Below are positions 7,001 through 15,215 of a stretch of DNA of 64,000 nucleotides, one piece after another. This stretch comes from Crocinitomicaceae bacterium (lineage in GTDB: Bacteria > Bacteroidota > Bacteroidia > Flavobacteriales_D > Crocinitomicaceae): the NCBI GenBank assembly GCA_029254025.1, contig JAQWYK010000034.1, forward strand, positions 124,001 to 188,000, read 5' to 3'. The position numbers were made by a program, and so were the translations under genes. Within the stretch, counting starts at the first letter, position 1, and each line of letters begins with the position of its first letter. Below the pieces are notes generated by a model that was given only the letters and a program-made list of their open reading frames with translations, ran no database searches and had not been told where the DNA came from.

Positions 7001-8487
7001 GTTATTTGCTGGAAGGGAAGCCTCTTCTTTATTTTGCAATAGTCAACAAGTAATGCGAAAACTATAGTAAGTACTAATACACCTGGAACTTTATACCGAA
7101 CAATAGCGCCTAATACAGGTGTTGTCCATCCTACCACTACAAATACGAGAGCAGCAAAAAGTAAAAAAGTCCATACCATTCGCTTAATACGTTTATTCAA
7201 TTTTCTACGCGCAAAAAATGTCACCAACAGCAACCCGAGAAATAAAATTATATTTTCAATAAATGCAGGATATTTCAACCAACTCCCTTTATCAGTTGGC
7301 AAAGGTCGTATAGCAGTATTAAAAAGAACCTCTGGCACAATGCGCAACATTGTTGAAAAGGAATTGTTGATTCGTGTTACTTCAATTCCACTTCCCGCCT
7401 GAGTCATAACGAGATGTATTTGATATTCTTTGCCAATTTCTGATAATTGAACAGGTTTCCTGTCATTATGGTCGCGTTTATGTGCTAAAGATGCTCCCGT
7501 TGATTCCGAAAGTATAGCTGTCCCTTTATTGTTGTACGTGAATTTATCGCGATTGGAAAAATACACGTAATAATAATAATCCTCATCAATCTCTAAATAC
7601 AACCCTCCGTCGCGAACATTCATAAAATCTTGTTGCTGACGCGAGATAACTTCAACTGCACGATCCAGCATCCCGGTCCATTGTACGATTAAAGTTCCAA
7701 AGATCAAAAAGAGTATGACATTGATGAGCTGAAGTTTCATAAAAATGCGCGAAAACAAAAAATAGAACACCAATGCAACGAGAAGAACTGCTAAAACATA
7801 TGGTTTAAACATATACATCAACAAAGTACCTAAGACCAATCTCCACCAACGGCGCCTGAAGGATATATCGTCAAAAACACCCCTTATTAAAATACATATA
7901 CCTGCCAGCATAAGTGGTTCTTTTATTATTGAGCTACCCCAAAATGCAACGCTCGGCATCAATGTAAGAACGGCTAAAACAGCCGGAAAAGAGAGTGTAG
8001 ACCATTTCCGAATAAATTGGGCTAAATCAATTGTTGCCAGAAATGAAAGTAAACTAAAAACTAAAAAGTGGACGAGGATATATCCATTCGAAATTAGAAA
8101 TATTAGACTATTCACGCGAATGACGTTACGAGAATCGTTAGGCATTGCGCGATCTGGAGCATTCCAATGACCCATTTCTTCCATAAAAGTGTCTACGACT
8201 AATGGATCATTCTCAATTCCCCAAAAGAATTCCCAATACATCAGCGGATGCTCCCATAAAAGGGCATAAAAAATCCGTGATTCTTCAAAAAAGCGTCCTG
8301 AGTCTGCAGTAAGCTCTCCCCCACCGTAATGATATGTATAAACATATAAAAAGAACAGCGAGAACAATAATTTGCCGATAAAAATAAATGGAAGGTAGAC
8401 GCGCAAACTAGGATGCCGCTGTTTACACCACCTATCCAATAAATAGAGAATGATAATTAAATATATGAGCGGTAAAATTATATTCAC
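6997..8487 (-). CDS. Large multi-pass membrane protein of unknown function
   Basis: A 496-residue protein with roughly ten hydrophobic helices and a GTG start. Between the first helices there is an extracytoplasmic loop (about residues 52-130) containing ADSGRFFEES and WNAPDRAMPND; a second soluble stretch (about 275-375) is rich in charged residues and YYYYVYF. The short motif WGSSIIKEPL at the edge of a helix resembles segments in bacterial membrane glycosyltransferases and polysaccharide polymerases, but there is not enough to assign it. The gene is convergent with the small membrane protein and overlaps it by four bases. Confidence 0.75.
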   Translation of the reverse strand: MNIILPLIYLIIILYLLDRWCKQRHPSLRVYLPFIFIGKLLFSLFFLYVYTYHYGGGELTADSGRFFEESRIFYALLWEHPLMYWEFFWGIENDPLVVDTFMEEMGHWNAPDRAMPNDSRNVIRVNSLIFLISNGYILVHFLVFSLLSFLATIDLAQFIRKWSTLSFPAVLAVLTLMPSVAFWGSSIIKEPLMLAGICILIRGVFDDISFRRRWWRLVLGTLLMYMFKPYVLAVLLVALVFYFLFSRIFMKLQLINVILFLIFGTLIVQWTGMLDRAVEVISRQQQDFMNVRDGGLYLEIDEDYYYYVYFSNRDKFTYNNKGTAILSESTGASLAHKRDHNDRKPVQLSEIGKEYQIHLVMTQAGSGIEVTRINNSFSTMLRIVPEVLFNTAIRPLPTDKGSWLKYPAFIENIILFLGLLLVTFFARRKLNKRIKRMVWTFLLFAALVFVVVGWTTPVLGAIVRYKVPGVLVLTIVFALLVDYCKIKKRLPFQQIT

Positions 8488-8491
8488 GCAC

Positions 8492-8509
8492 TATTTTTGG
8501 GCAAAAATA
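8492..8509. promoter_or_regulatory. Palindromic pair of -7 promoter elements
   Basis: TATTTTTG at 8492-8499 and its exact complement CAAAAATA at 8502-8509 face each other across GG. The minus-strand copy ends 14 bases before the GTG of the large membrane protein; the plus-strand copy points at the two-component cluster. Neither has a clear -33 partner. Confidence 0.4.
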
Positions 8510-8672
8510 ATCAAAACTCGGAACTAGATGCGACAAGACTACCCTTTTGCCCCAATTTAGAATTAACCCCTTATAGTGTGTAATTTTTCTACATAATTCG
8601 TATTTTCGCATGGATTGTAGCGATTTACACAGGGGTGAACTTTATTGCGTGTATTTTGTTCTAAAACCAACT

Positions 8673-9041
8673 ATGAATACAACCAAGTCAACTGTATTAG
8701 TCGTAGACGATGAAAAAGATATCCGAGATATTTGTCAAGGAATAATTATGCGCTCGTTCGAATGCTCTGTTCTTGCCAAAGAATCCATTGAGTCCGCGCG
8801 GCACACTATTGAATCAGAGCATATAGATTTAGCCATATTAGACATTCATTTACAAGACGGAATCGGATTTGAACTCATACCGTTACTCCGCGCTCAACAC
8901 CCCGACGTAAAAATCATTATGATATCAGCTTACAATCATTGCAATGAAATGGATAAAGCCAAAGAACTCAATGTGAGTCAATTTCTCGGCAAGCCCTTCA
9001 CCGCAAAGGAATTGAAAAATATACTTTACAATTGGTTGTAA
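8673..9041 (+). CDS. Stand-alone response regulator receiver
   Basis: From ATG 8673 this is 122 residues, a single CheY-like receiver domain with no output domain. The acidic pocket Asp12-Asp13, the phospho-acceptor Asp57 (LAILDIHL), Ser85 and the switch Lys107 (GKPF) are all present. The frame is open upstream to 8610 but those 21 residues are not part of the fold. It precedes the sigma-54 regulator by one base and is the first of four same-direction signalling genes, so it may shuttle phosphoryl groups between the kinases and the regulator. Confidence 0.9.
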   Translation: MNTTKSTVLVVDDEKDIRDICQGIIMRSFECSVLAKESIESARHTIESEHIDLAILDIHLQDGIGFELIPLLRAQHPDVKIIMISAYNHCNEMDKAKELNVSQFLGKPFTAKELKNILYNWL

Positions 9042-9042
9042 T

Positions 9043-10446
9043 ATGAAACAGCAGCACTTATTAATTATTGATGACGACGTAGATATTTGCGCCCTACTGA
9101 AACGTTTTTTTGAACGAAAGGGATTTGAGGTAACAACAGCTTTTAAAGCTCAAGATGGAATTGACCTTATTCGAGCGCGCACGTTTGATGTTTTACTGAC
9201 GGACTTTCGCCTACCTGACTTGGATGGTTTAGAAGTTATCAAGACCGTTCGTTCGCTGCGCGCTGAATTACCCATCATCGTTATCACAGGTTATTCAGAT
9301 GTTAATCAAGCCATCAAGGCGATTCGTTTAGGAGCATTCGAATACGTAACAAAACCTATCTATCCAGAAGAGATATTGCTTCACGTTCAAAAAGCGATTG
9401 CTTCTCCTTCTTCTGCTGATGAGATGGTACCAAAAAAGACAATTGCTTCAACTGAAGAAACTGCCTTAACCCAGCAAAATGTCCTTCCGGACTACATTTC
9501 GGGAAGTAGTAATCAATCCAAACGAGTACAACAACTCATCGAGCTTGTAGCTCCGACGGATATGACAGTCGTTATACTCGGTGAGAGCGGAACTGGAAAA
9601 GAAGTCGCTGCCCGAATGATTCATCAATCTTCGAAGCGAAAAAATGCGCTTTTTGTCACCGTCGACTGCGGTGCATTACCACAGGAAATTGCGGGAAGTG
9701 AGTTATTCGGACATATGAAAGGCTCATTCACTGGGGCGGTAGCCGACAAAAAGGGACAATTCGAAATCGCAAATGGCGGAACACTCTTTTTGGATGAAAT
9801 AGGTAACTTATCTTACGAAAATCAAATAAAACTTTTGCGGGTTCTTCAAGAGCGCACCATTCGTAGGTTAGGAAGTGAAAAAGATCAACCTATTGACGTG
9901 CGAATTATCGTAGCAACTAACGAGGATTTGAAAGCTGCTATGGAACGAGGAAATTTCAGGGAAGATATTTACCACCGACTGAATGAATTCAAAGTAGAAT
10001 TACCAAGCTTGAAAGAATGTCCTCAAGATATTGAGATATACAGCTCATTCTTCTTGAAAAAAGCAAATGAAGAGTTATCCAAGAATGTGCTCTCCATTGA
10101 CGAAGATGTTCTTTATTATTTCAAGCAATACACGTGGCCAGGTAACATTCGCGAATTGAAAAATGTTGTACGAAGGTCTGTGCTCTTAAGCGCCAGCGAT
10201 CATATCCAAGCCAAAGTACTACCTACAGAAATTAAAAGTCCCGTTCGCGTCAAAAGTGAGTCTAGTGATGAAACACATCTCGAACAAAATACCTACGACT
10301 TAAAAACAATTGTTGAGGCGACAGAAGCGCGGACTATTTTAAGAGCTCTTGAAAAGACTGCCTTCAATAAGAGTAGAACAGCAGCGCTACTCGGCATTGA
10401 TCGAAAAACATTGTATAATAAAATGGCGACGTACGGAATAAAATAA
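9043..10446 (+). CDS. Sigma-54-dependent response regulator (NtrC family)
   Basis: A 467-residue transcription activator with three parts: receiver (1-120, phospho-acceptor Asp54, Lys in YVTKPI), a linker, an AAA+ domain (about 150-385) and a Fis-type helix-turn-helix (about 425-467, KSRTAALLGIDRKTLYNK). The AAA+ domain has Walker A GESGTGKE near residue 180, Walker B LFLDEIG near 249, and the sigma-54 contact loop in the form GSFTGA near 226 instead of GAFTGA. It would open promoters held by RpoN when phosphorylated. It lies between the lone receiver and a sensor kinase, with one and five bases of spacing, so one operon is very likely. Confidence 0.95.
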   Translation: MKQQHLLIIDDDVDICALLKRFFERKGFEVTTAFKAQDGIDLIRARTFDVLLTDFRLPDLDGLEVIKTVRSLRAELPIIVITGYSDVNQAIKAIRLGAFEYVTKPIYPEEILLHVQKAIASPSSADEMVPKKTIASTEETALTQQNVLPDYISGSSNQSKRVQQLIELVAPTDMTVVILGESGTGKEVAARMIHQSSKRKNALFVTVDCGALPQEIAGSELFGHMKGSFTGAVADKKGQFEIANGGTLFLDEIGNLSYENQIKLLRVLQERTIRRLGSEKDQPIDVRIIVATNEDLKAAMERGNFREDIYHRLNEFKVELPSLKECPQDIEIYSSFFLKKANEELSKNVLSIDEDVLYYFKQYTWPGNIRELKNVVRRSVLLSASDHIQAKVLPTEIKSPVRVKSESSDETHLEQNTYDLKTIVEATEARTILRALEKTAFNKSRTAALLGIDRKTLYNKMATYGIK

Positions 10447-10451
10447 TATCA

Positions 10452-11858
10452 ATGGCAAAGAAAAAGTTAAGTTACTACAATTATTTTCTAGTGTTAGCCA
10501 TGGTACTCATTTCAGGGTATTATATGACCTCGTTGTTCTATTTAAACAAAACCAATTTTTCTGGAGAACAAGCAGACCTTTACGGTCAAATCACCGAAGA
10601 GGCAGATGCCATTTTGAAATCTGCTTACCGCATGGAATCATATGCTCATGGCTACATGCTCACAAAAGGTGAAGATACATACGTCAAATTCAAAGGACTT
10701 ACATGTACATTTAATCGACAATTTCAAGAACTTGATGAACTGTGTCGAGCAAATGATTTGGCAATTGCTCATTTAGACAAATTAGACACCCTTATTCGCG
10801 AACGTTTAAATCATATTCAAAAGTTGGTTAAATCTGACTCTCTTCATCATACCAATCAACAGCAGCATCTTGATATGATTGAACAAGGTGGATTACTTAT
10901 GGATGAGATAAGCGAAGTATTATTCGATATCAGAGAAGCCATTGCACAGCAAAAAGAAGATAATAAAAAAAGAGCACTGCATTCTGCAGAGAACACATTA
11001 TTGCTGCTCACCTTCTTTGGTCTGGTAATGTTGATTATTGTTATCTACAGCTTCAACAAAATGCGCCAAGAAATTCTCATCAATGAAAAAAACGCCCAAG
11101 AGATTGCTCAATTCAACATTGAATTGAGGTCTATGAACGAAAATTTAGAAAGTTTTGCCTATGTCGCTTCGCACGACCTAAACGAACCTCTTCGAAAAAT
11201 TAGAACGTTTGGGGACTTAATCTCCGAAGAGTTGAAAAATTCCACTCCTGATCGTGAACTTGTCTTGAAGCATTTAGAACGAATGCAAAGCTCTGCATCA
11301 CGTATGCAGCAATTAATAAATGACTTGCTATCCTACTCCCGTATTACGGGTCCGATAGAAACATTTGAATCTGTAGATTTAAATACTGTTATTAATACTG
11401 TATGCCTCGATTTAAAGTTTTCTATTGACCAACATAAAGCCACTTTCCAAATTGATGAATTACCTATAGTCTCTGCGAATGCATCCCAAATGCATCAGCT
11501 ATTTCAAAATTTAATCAGTAATGCAATTAAGTTTCACGAACCGAACCGAACCCCATTCATCAAAATCTCTGCTACATCTATTTTAGGTAAAGAGGTAAAT
11601 GCGATGAACGTGAACCTATTAGCCGAGGGCACCTATTGGAAAATTGACGTAGCAGACAATGGAATCGGATTCAGCAATGATTACTTGGATAAGATATTTC
11701 TCATTTTTCAGCGTCTTCATGGTCGCTCTGAATATGAAGGAACCGGTATAGGACTTTCAATCTGTAAGAAAATTTGTGAACAACACCGTGGTGATTTATC
11801 CGCCTCAGGAATAGAAGGGGAAGGAGCTACCTTTTCGATATTTTTACCTAAAGACTAA
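10452..11858 (+). CDS. Membrane sensor histidine kinase with CHASE3-like sensor region
   Basis: A 468-residue kinase. A first membrane helix (about 8-30) and a second (about 177-198) enclose a roughly 145-residue helical extracytoplasmic region that begins EEADAILKSAYRMESYAHGY, in the style of CHASE3 domains. After a coiled linker come the dimerisation/phosphotransfer helix with SHDLNEPLR (His241) and an ATPase domain with the N box NLISNAIKFHEP, DNGIGF and GTGIGLSICKKI. The sequence around the histidine is of the phytochrome-like HisKA type. What the sensor region perceives is unknown. The gene starts 5 bases after the sigma-54 regulator. Confidence 0.93.
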   Translation: MAKKKLSYYNYFLVLAMVLISGYYMTSLFYLNKTNFSGEQADLYGQITEEADAILKSAYRMESYAHGYMLTKGEDTYVKFKGLTCTFNRQFQELDELCRANDLAIAHLDKLDTLIRERLNHIQKLVKSDSLHHTNQQQHLDMIEQGGLLMDEISEVLFDIREAIAQQKEDNKKRALHSAENTLLLLTFFGLVMLIIVIYSFNKMRQEILINEKNAQEIAQFNIELRSMNENLESFAYVASHDLNEPLRKIRTFGDLISEELKNSTPDRELVLKHLERMQSSASRMQQLINDLLSYSRITGPIETFESVDLNTVINTVCLDLKFSIDQHKATFQIDELPIVSANASQMHQLFQNLISNAIKFHEPNRTPFIKISATSILGKEVNAMNVNLLAEGTYWKIDVADNGIGFSNDYLDKIFLIFQRLHGRSEYEGTGIGLSICKKICEQHRGDLSASGIEGEGATFSIFLPKD

Positions 11859-11861
11859 CAC

Positions 11862-13289
11862 ATGAATTTAAAAGTATTGATTATTGAGGATGACGAAGAC
11901 GATTACCTTATCGTAAAGCACTATTTATCCAAAATTACGGAAGCCTCTTATGACGCGTATTGGTCGTCCGATTTTGATAAAGCACTTAACGACATATTGG
12001 AGAATAAGCATGACATCTACCTGATTGATCACTTCCTAGGTAAAGGAGAAGGATTAGATCTTATTCAACAGGCACGTGCCGCTGATGTAGACAAACCTCT
12101 TATTCTTCTAACTGGTGCGAAAAATGAACGCGTAGATCAAGAAGCTATGCGGAATGGCGCATCTGACTTCATCATTAAAAGTGAAGTAAAAGTTGACACG
12201 CTGGAGCGAACACTTCGATATGCCATTGAACGCTATCGTCAGCAAAAATCAATTAAAGAACAGGAAAAAAAATACCGGAGTTTATTCGAATTAAGCATGG
12301 AGCCCGTCGTGATTTTAGACCATGACTTTCATATAATGGAATTCAATTCCGCCTTTGCCAAGTTATTTTTCAAAGGACAAAAAGAAATTCCGCGTAACTT
12401 CAAATCATTCTTTCTGTATGATTTTGATTATCGACTTTTGCTTGCAAAAATAGAAGAAGATGGGTACGTCAAAGGATGGAAAACTGTGCTAAATATTCGA
12501 GAGAATCGAAAAACAGTAATTCTCTCCCTCGCAGCATTACCCAATGACAATCATCCTGACCAACACTTCTTTCATGTTGCCATAAATGACGTAACAAAAC
12601 TAATGTCAGCTCAAGAAGAGATACAACGAATGGAAAAATTAAGCATGACCGGTCGAATGGCGCGGATTATCGCTCATGAGGTAAGAAACCCTCTTACCAA
12701 CATCAACTTGGCCATTGGAGAATTAAAAGAGATTGTTGGTGAAGAAAACGAGGAGGTCAATATGTATAGTGAAATGATTGGTCGAAATGCGCATAGAATT
12801 GCTAAATTGATTGATGATTTGCTAACCAGCGCTAAACCAGCCACACTTGAAGTCATTCCAGGTTGTATGAATGAAATTGTTGAGCGTGCAATCGAATTTT
12901 GCAAAGACCGTATTGACTTAAAACAGGTTGATTTCAAGTATACATTCGATGATCCTAAAATTACTGGTAAGTGGGATCCTGAAAAATTAAAAATTGCGTT
13001 TGTCAACATTATCATCAATGCGATTGAGGCAATGAACGAAAATGAATCACCACAGCTTCTTGTGCATCTTGGTGTCAAAAATGGTAATCCAGTTATTCGT
13101 ATAGAAGATAATGGAAATGGAATGGATGAGGAAACTCAAAACAACTTGTTTGAACCTTTTTACTCTAAGCGAAAAGATGGTCTTGGATTAGGAATGACAG
13201 CAACTCATAATATTGTGAGCATGCACAAAGGGAAAATTAAAGTACAATCAACCATTGGAAAAGGAACCGCGTTTGAGGTTGTTTTGTGA
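11862..13289 (+). CDS. Hybrid receiver-PAS-histidine kinase
   Basis: A 475-residue soluble kinase with an N-terminal receiver (about 1-125; Asp10/Asp11, phospho-acceptor Asp56 in YLIDHFLG, Lys in FIIKSE), a PAS domain (about 138-250), a HisKA helix with IIAHEVRNPLTN (His272) and an ATPase domain (NIIINAIEAMN, EDNGNGMD, GLGLGMT). It has no membrane helix, so it probably works inside the cell and is itself driven through its receiver, for example by the kinase encoded just upstream (3-base gap). It is the last gene of the cluster and converges on dapD with no obvious terminator in the 16-base gap. Confidence 0.93.
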   Translation: MNLKVLIIEDDEDDYLIVKHYLSKITEASYDAYWSSDFDKALNDILENKHDIYLIDHFLGKGEGLDLIQQARAADVDKPLILLTGAKNERVDQEAMRNGASDFIIKSEVKVDTLERTLRYAIERYRQQKSIKEQEKKYRSLFELSMEPVVILDHDFHIMEFNSAFAKLFFKGQKEIPRNFKSFFLYDFDYRLLLAKIEEDGYVKGWKTVLNIRENRKTVILSLAALPNDNHPDQHFFHVAINDVTKLMSAQEEIQRMEKLSMTGRMARIIAHEVRNPLTNINLAIGELKEIVGEENEEVNMYSEMIGRNAHRIAKLIDDLLTSAKPATLEVIPGCMNEIVERAIEFCKDRIDLKQVDFKYTFDDPKITGKWDPEKLKIAFVNIIINAIEAMNENESPQLLVHLGVKNGNPVIRIEDNGNGMDEETQNNLFEPFYSKRKDGLGLGMTATHNIVSMHKGKIKVQSTIGKGTAFEVVL

Positions 13290-13305
13290 TTATAAAAAGT
13301 AGCTC

Positions 13306-14115
13306 TTAAACCGCGACATTATGCTCTCGAAGCGCGTCGTTTAAGGATGTCTTTAAATCTGTACTCTCCTTTCTTTTTCCAATAATTAATGCACAAGGTA
13401 CTTGATAATCACCAGCAGGAAAATGCTTTGTATATGATCCAGGAATTACTACGCTTCGAGCGGGGACTATACCTTTGTACTCGACTGGCTCAGCTCCGGT
13501 AACATCTATTATTTTAGTTGACTTTGTCAACACTACATTCGCACCTAAAACTGCCTCACGCTCCACTCGAACACCTTCTACAACGATACAGCGAGAACCA
13601 ATAAATGCATTGTCCTCAATAATCACCGGTGCCGCCTGAAGTGGTTCGAGTACACCTCCTATACCTACCCCACCACTTAAATGGACATGCTTTCCAATTT
13701 GAGCACATGAGCCCACAGTAGCCCAGGTGTCTACCATAGTCCCTTCGTCGACATATGCTCCGATATTCACATATGATGGCATTAATATAACACCACTTGA
13801 TATATACGCTCCATAGCGCGCAACTGCATGCGGAACAACGCGAACTCCCAATTCTTTATACCCCTTTTTCAGCGCCATTTTATCGTGAAACTCAAAAGGA
13901 CCTACCTCAATCGTTTCCATTTTTCGAATAGGAAAATACATGACTACCGCCTTCTTCACCCATTCATTCACTTGCCAAGAACCATCTGAAAGTGGCTCTG
14001 CAACACGCTGTCTACCCTTATCAATCTCCTCAATAACAGCTTCAATAGCATTTACTGTGTTCGAATCATTTAATAACTCCCTGTTCTCCCAAGCCTCTTC
14101 TATAGTATTTTTCAT
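13306..14115 (-). CDS. dapD: 2,3,4,5-tetrahydropyridine-2,6-dicarboxylate N-succinyltransferase
   Basis: A 269-residue DapD enzyme, which succinylates tetrahydrodipicolinate in the diaminopimelate/lysine pathway and so feeds both peptidoglycan and lysine synthesis. An N-terminal helical domain (about 1-95) leads into a left-handed beta helix built from hexapeptide repeats with the segment VGSCAQIGKHVHLSGGVGIG. The motif MPSYVNIGAYVDEGTMVDTW is the family signature. Length is normal. It is a single minus-strand gene with its own promoter; it converges with the kinase gene. Confidence 0.96.
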   Translation of the reverse strand: MKNTIEEAWENRELLNDSNTVNAIEAVIEEIDKGRQRVAEPLSDGSWQVNEWVKKAVVMYFPIRKMETIEVGPFEFHDKMALKKGYKELGVRVVPHAVARYGAYISSGVILMPSYVNIGAYVDEGTMVDTWATVGSCAQIGKHVHLSGGVGIGGVLEPLQAAPVIIEDNAFIGSRCIVVEGVRVEREAVLGANVVLTKSTKIIDVTGAEPVEYKGIVPARSVVIPGSYTKHFPAGDYQVPCALIIGKRKESTDLKTSLNDALREHNVAV

Positions 14116-14132
14116 GTGTGCTTTTTATTTTA

Positions 14133-14164
14133 CAAAGATAAAAGGGTTCTCCTTTGGGCTGCAA
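14133..14164 (-). promoter_or_regulatory. Promoter of dapD
   Basis: Minus-strand TATCTTTG (14140-14133) with ATTG (14165-14162) about 21 bases further up. Predicted transcription start about 11 bases before the ATG. Confidence 0.6.
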
Positions 14165-14352
14165 TTATTTGATAAATTTCACAGGTAACCCTAAGAATGT
14201 TCATCGGAAAAAACGCTGTATTTCAGGAATCAAAAAAAATAAAAAATCCAAGTCGTCTCCTAACAAAATGATTTTGTGTATTTTGAAGCACAATTAGTCT
14301 AGAGTGAAACACTAGTGTAACATTCGTTACGCTCTTGGCCATTAGTTCACGC

Positions 14353-14360
14353 TAACTTTG
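14353..14360 (+). promoter_or_regulatory. -7 element before the TauE/SafE gene
   Basis: TAACTTTG matches TAnnTTTG and lies 17 bases before the GTG start. No clear -33 element. The 190 bases before it hold a short inverted repeat (CTAGAGTG-AAA-CACTAG, near 14300) and nothing else recognisable. Confidence 0.5.
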
Positions 14361-14376
14361 TCAAAAAAAAGAAGCC

Positions 14377-15180
14377 GTGTTAGAAGTATTCGGTTATATC
14401 TGCGCATTAGTGATTGGCGTCTCATTAGGATTAATTGGGGGAGGTGGATCTATTTTAGCCGTTCCCGTTTTAGCTTATTTATTCAGATTGGATGCTAAAT
14501 TCGCGACAGCCTACTCACTTTTCGTGGTAGGTTTTTCAGCATTAGTTGGAGGAATTCAACAACACATGAAAGGAAGCGTCGATTGGAAAACAGCGATTGT
14601 CTTTGGGATCCCATCTATTATTGGAGTCACGCTCGTACGAAAATTTGTAGTTCCCATGTTGCCAGATGTGATGCTTACGTTTGGAGATTTTGAGTTCACA
14701 CGCCGTATGGCCATGTTTGGTTTGTTTGCTGTGCTTATGATTCCTGCCGGGATATCCATGCTTCGTGAGAAAAAAGATAAAAAAGAGTGCGCAGGAGCTA
14801 CAAAGTACAACTATCCTTTGATATTAATTGAGGGTCTTCTGGTTGGAGGAATTACAGGTTTGATAGGAGCTGGGGGAGGATTTTTAATCATTCCAGCATT
14901 AGTGATTTTGGCCAACATTGAGATGAAAATAGCTGTTGGAACATCCCTTATTATAATTGCCTTCAAGTCGCTACTTGGATTTTTCTTGGGGGATGCAATT
15001 ACCTTAACTATTGATTGGACTTTGCTATTTAAATTTACTGTCGCGTCAGTTGCTGGAATATTCATAGGAAGTTATCTCAGCAACTTTATCGATGGAAAAA
15101 AGTTAAAGAAAGGTTTTGGCTATTTCATTTTTGTGATGGCAGTCTTCATCTTTTATATGGAATTCTTTGTAAAAAGATAA
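14377..15180 (+). CDS. TauE/SafE-family sulfite/anion exporter
   Basis: A 267-residue inner-membrane protein with about eight hydrophobic helices in two homologous halves, each starting with a Gly-rich helix: GVSLGLIGGGGSILAVPVLA and GGITGLIGAGGGFLIIPALV. These repeats define the TauE/SafE (DUF81) family, whose members export sulfite, sulfoacetate or related organic anions; others are uncharacterised. The start codon is GTG 14377, chosen because it leads straight into the first helix. Single gene, with no sulfur metabolism genes nearby, so the substrate stays open. Confidence 0.88.
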   Translation: MLEVFGYICALVIGVSLGLIGGGGSILAVPVLAYLFRLDAKFATAYSLFVVGFSALVGGIQQHMKGSVDWKTAIVFGIPSIIGVTLVRKFVVPMLPDVMLTFGDFEFTRRMAMFGLFAVLMIPAGISMLREKKDKKECAGATKYNYPLILIEGLLVGGITGLIGAGGGFLIIPALVILANIEMKIAVGTSLIIIAFKSLLGFFLGDAITLTIDWTLLFKFTVASVAGIFIGSYLSNFIDGKKLKKGFGYFIFVMAVFIFYMEFFVKR

Positions 15181-15215
15181 CTACACCAAAAACCGGAACT
15201 TAAAGTAAGTGTCGC

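Noticed and set aside
13290-13305. Terminator between the hybrid kinase gene and dapD
   Set aside because: The 16-base gap has no inverted repeat; no terminator can be supported.
14189-14352. Riboswitch upstream of the TauE/SafE gene
   Set aside because: Only a short repeat CTAGAGTG-AAA-CACTAG is visible; no conserved riboswitch core was recognised.
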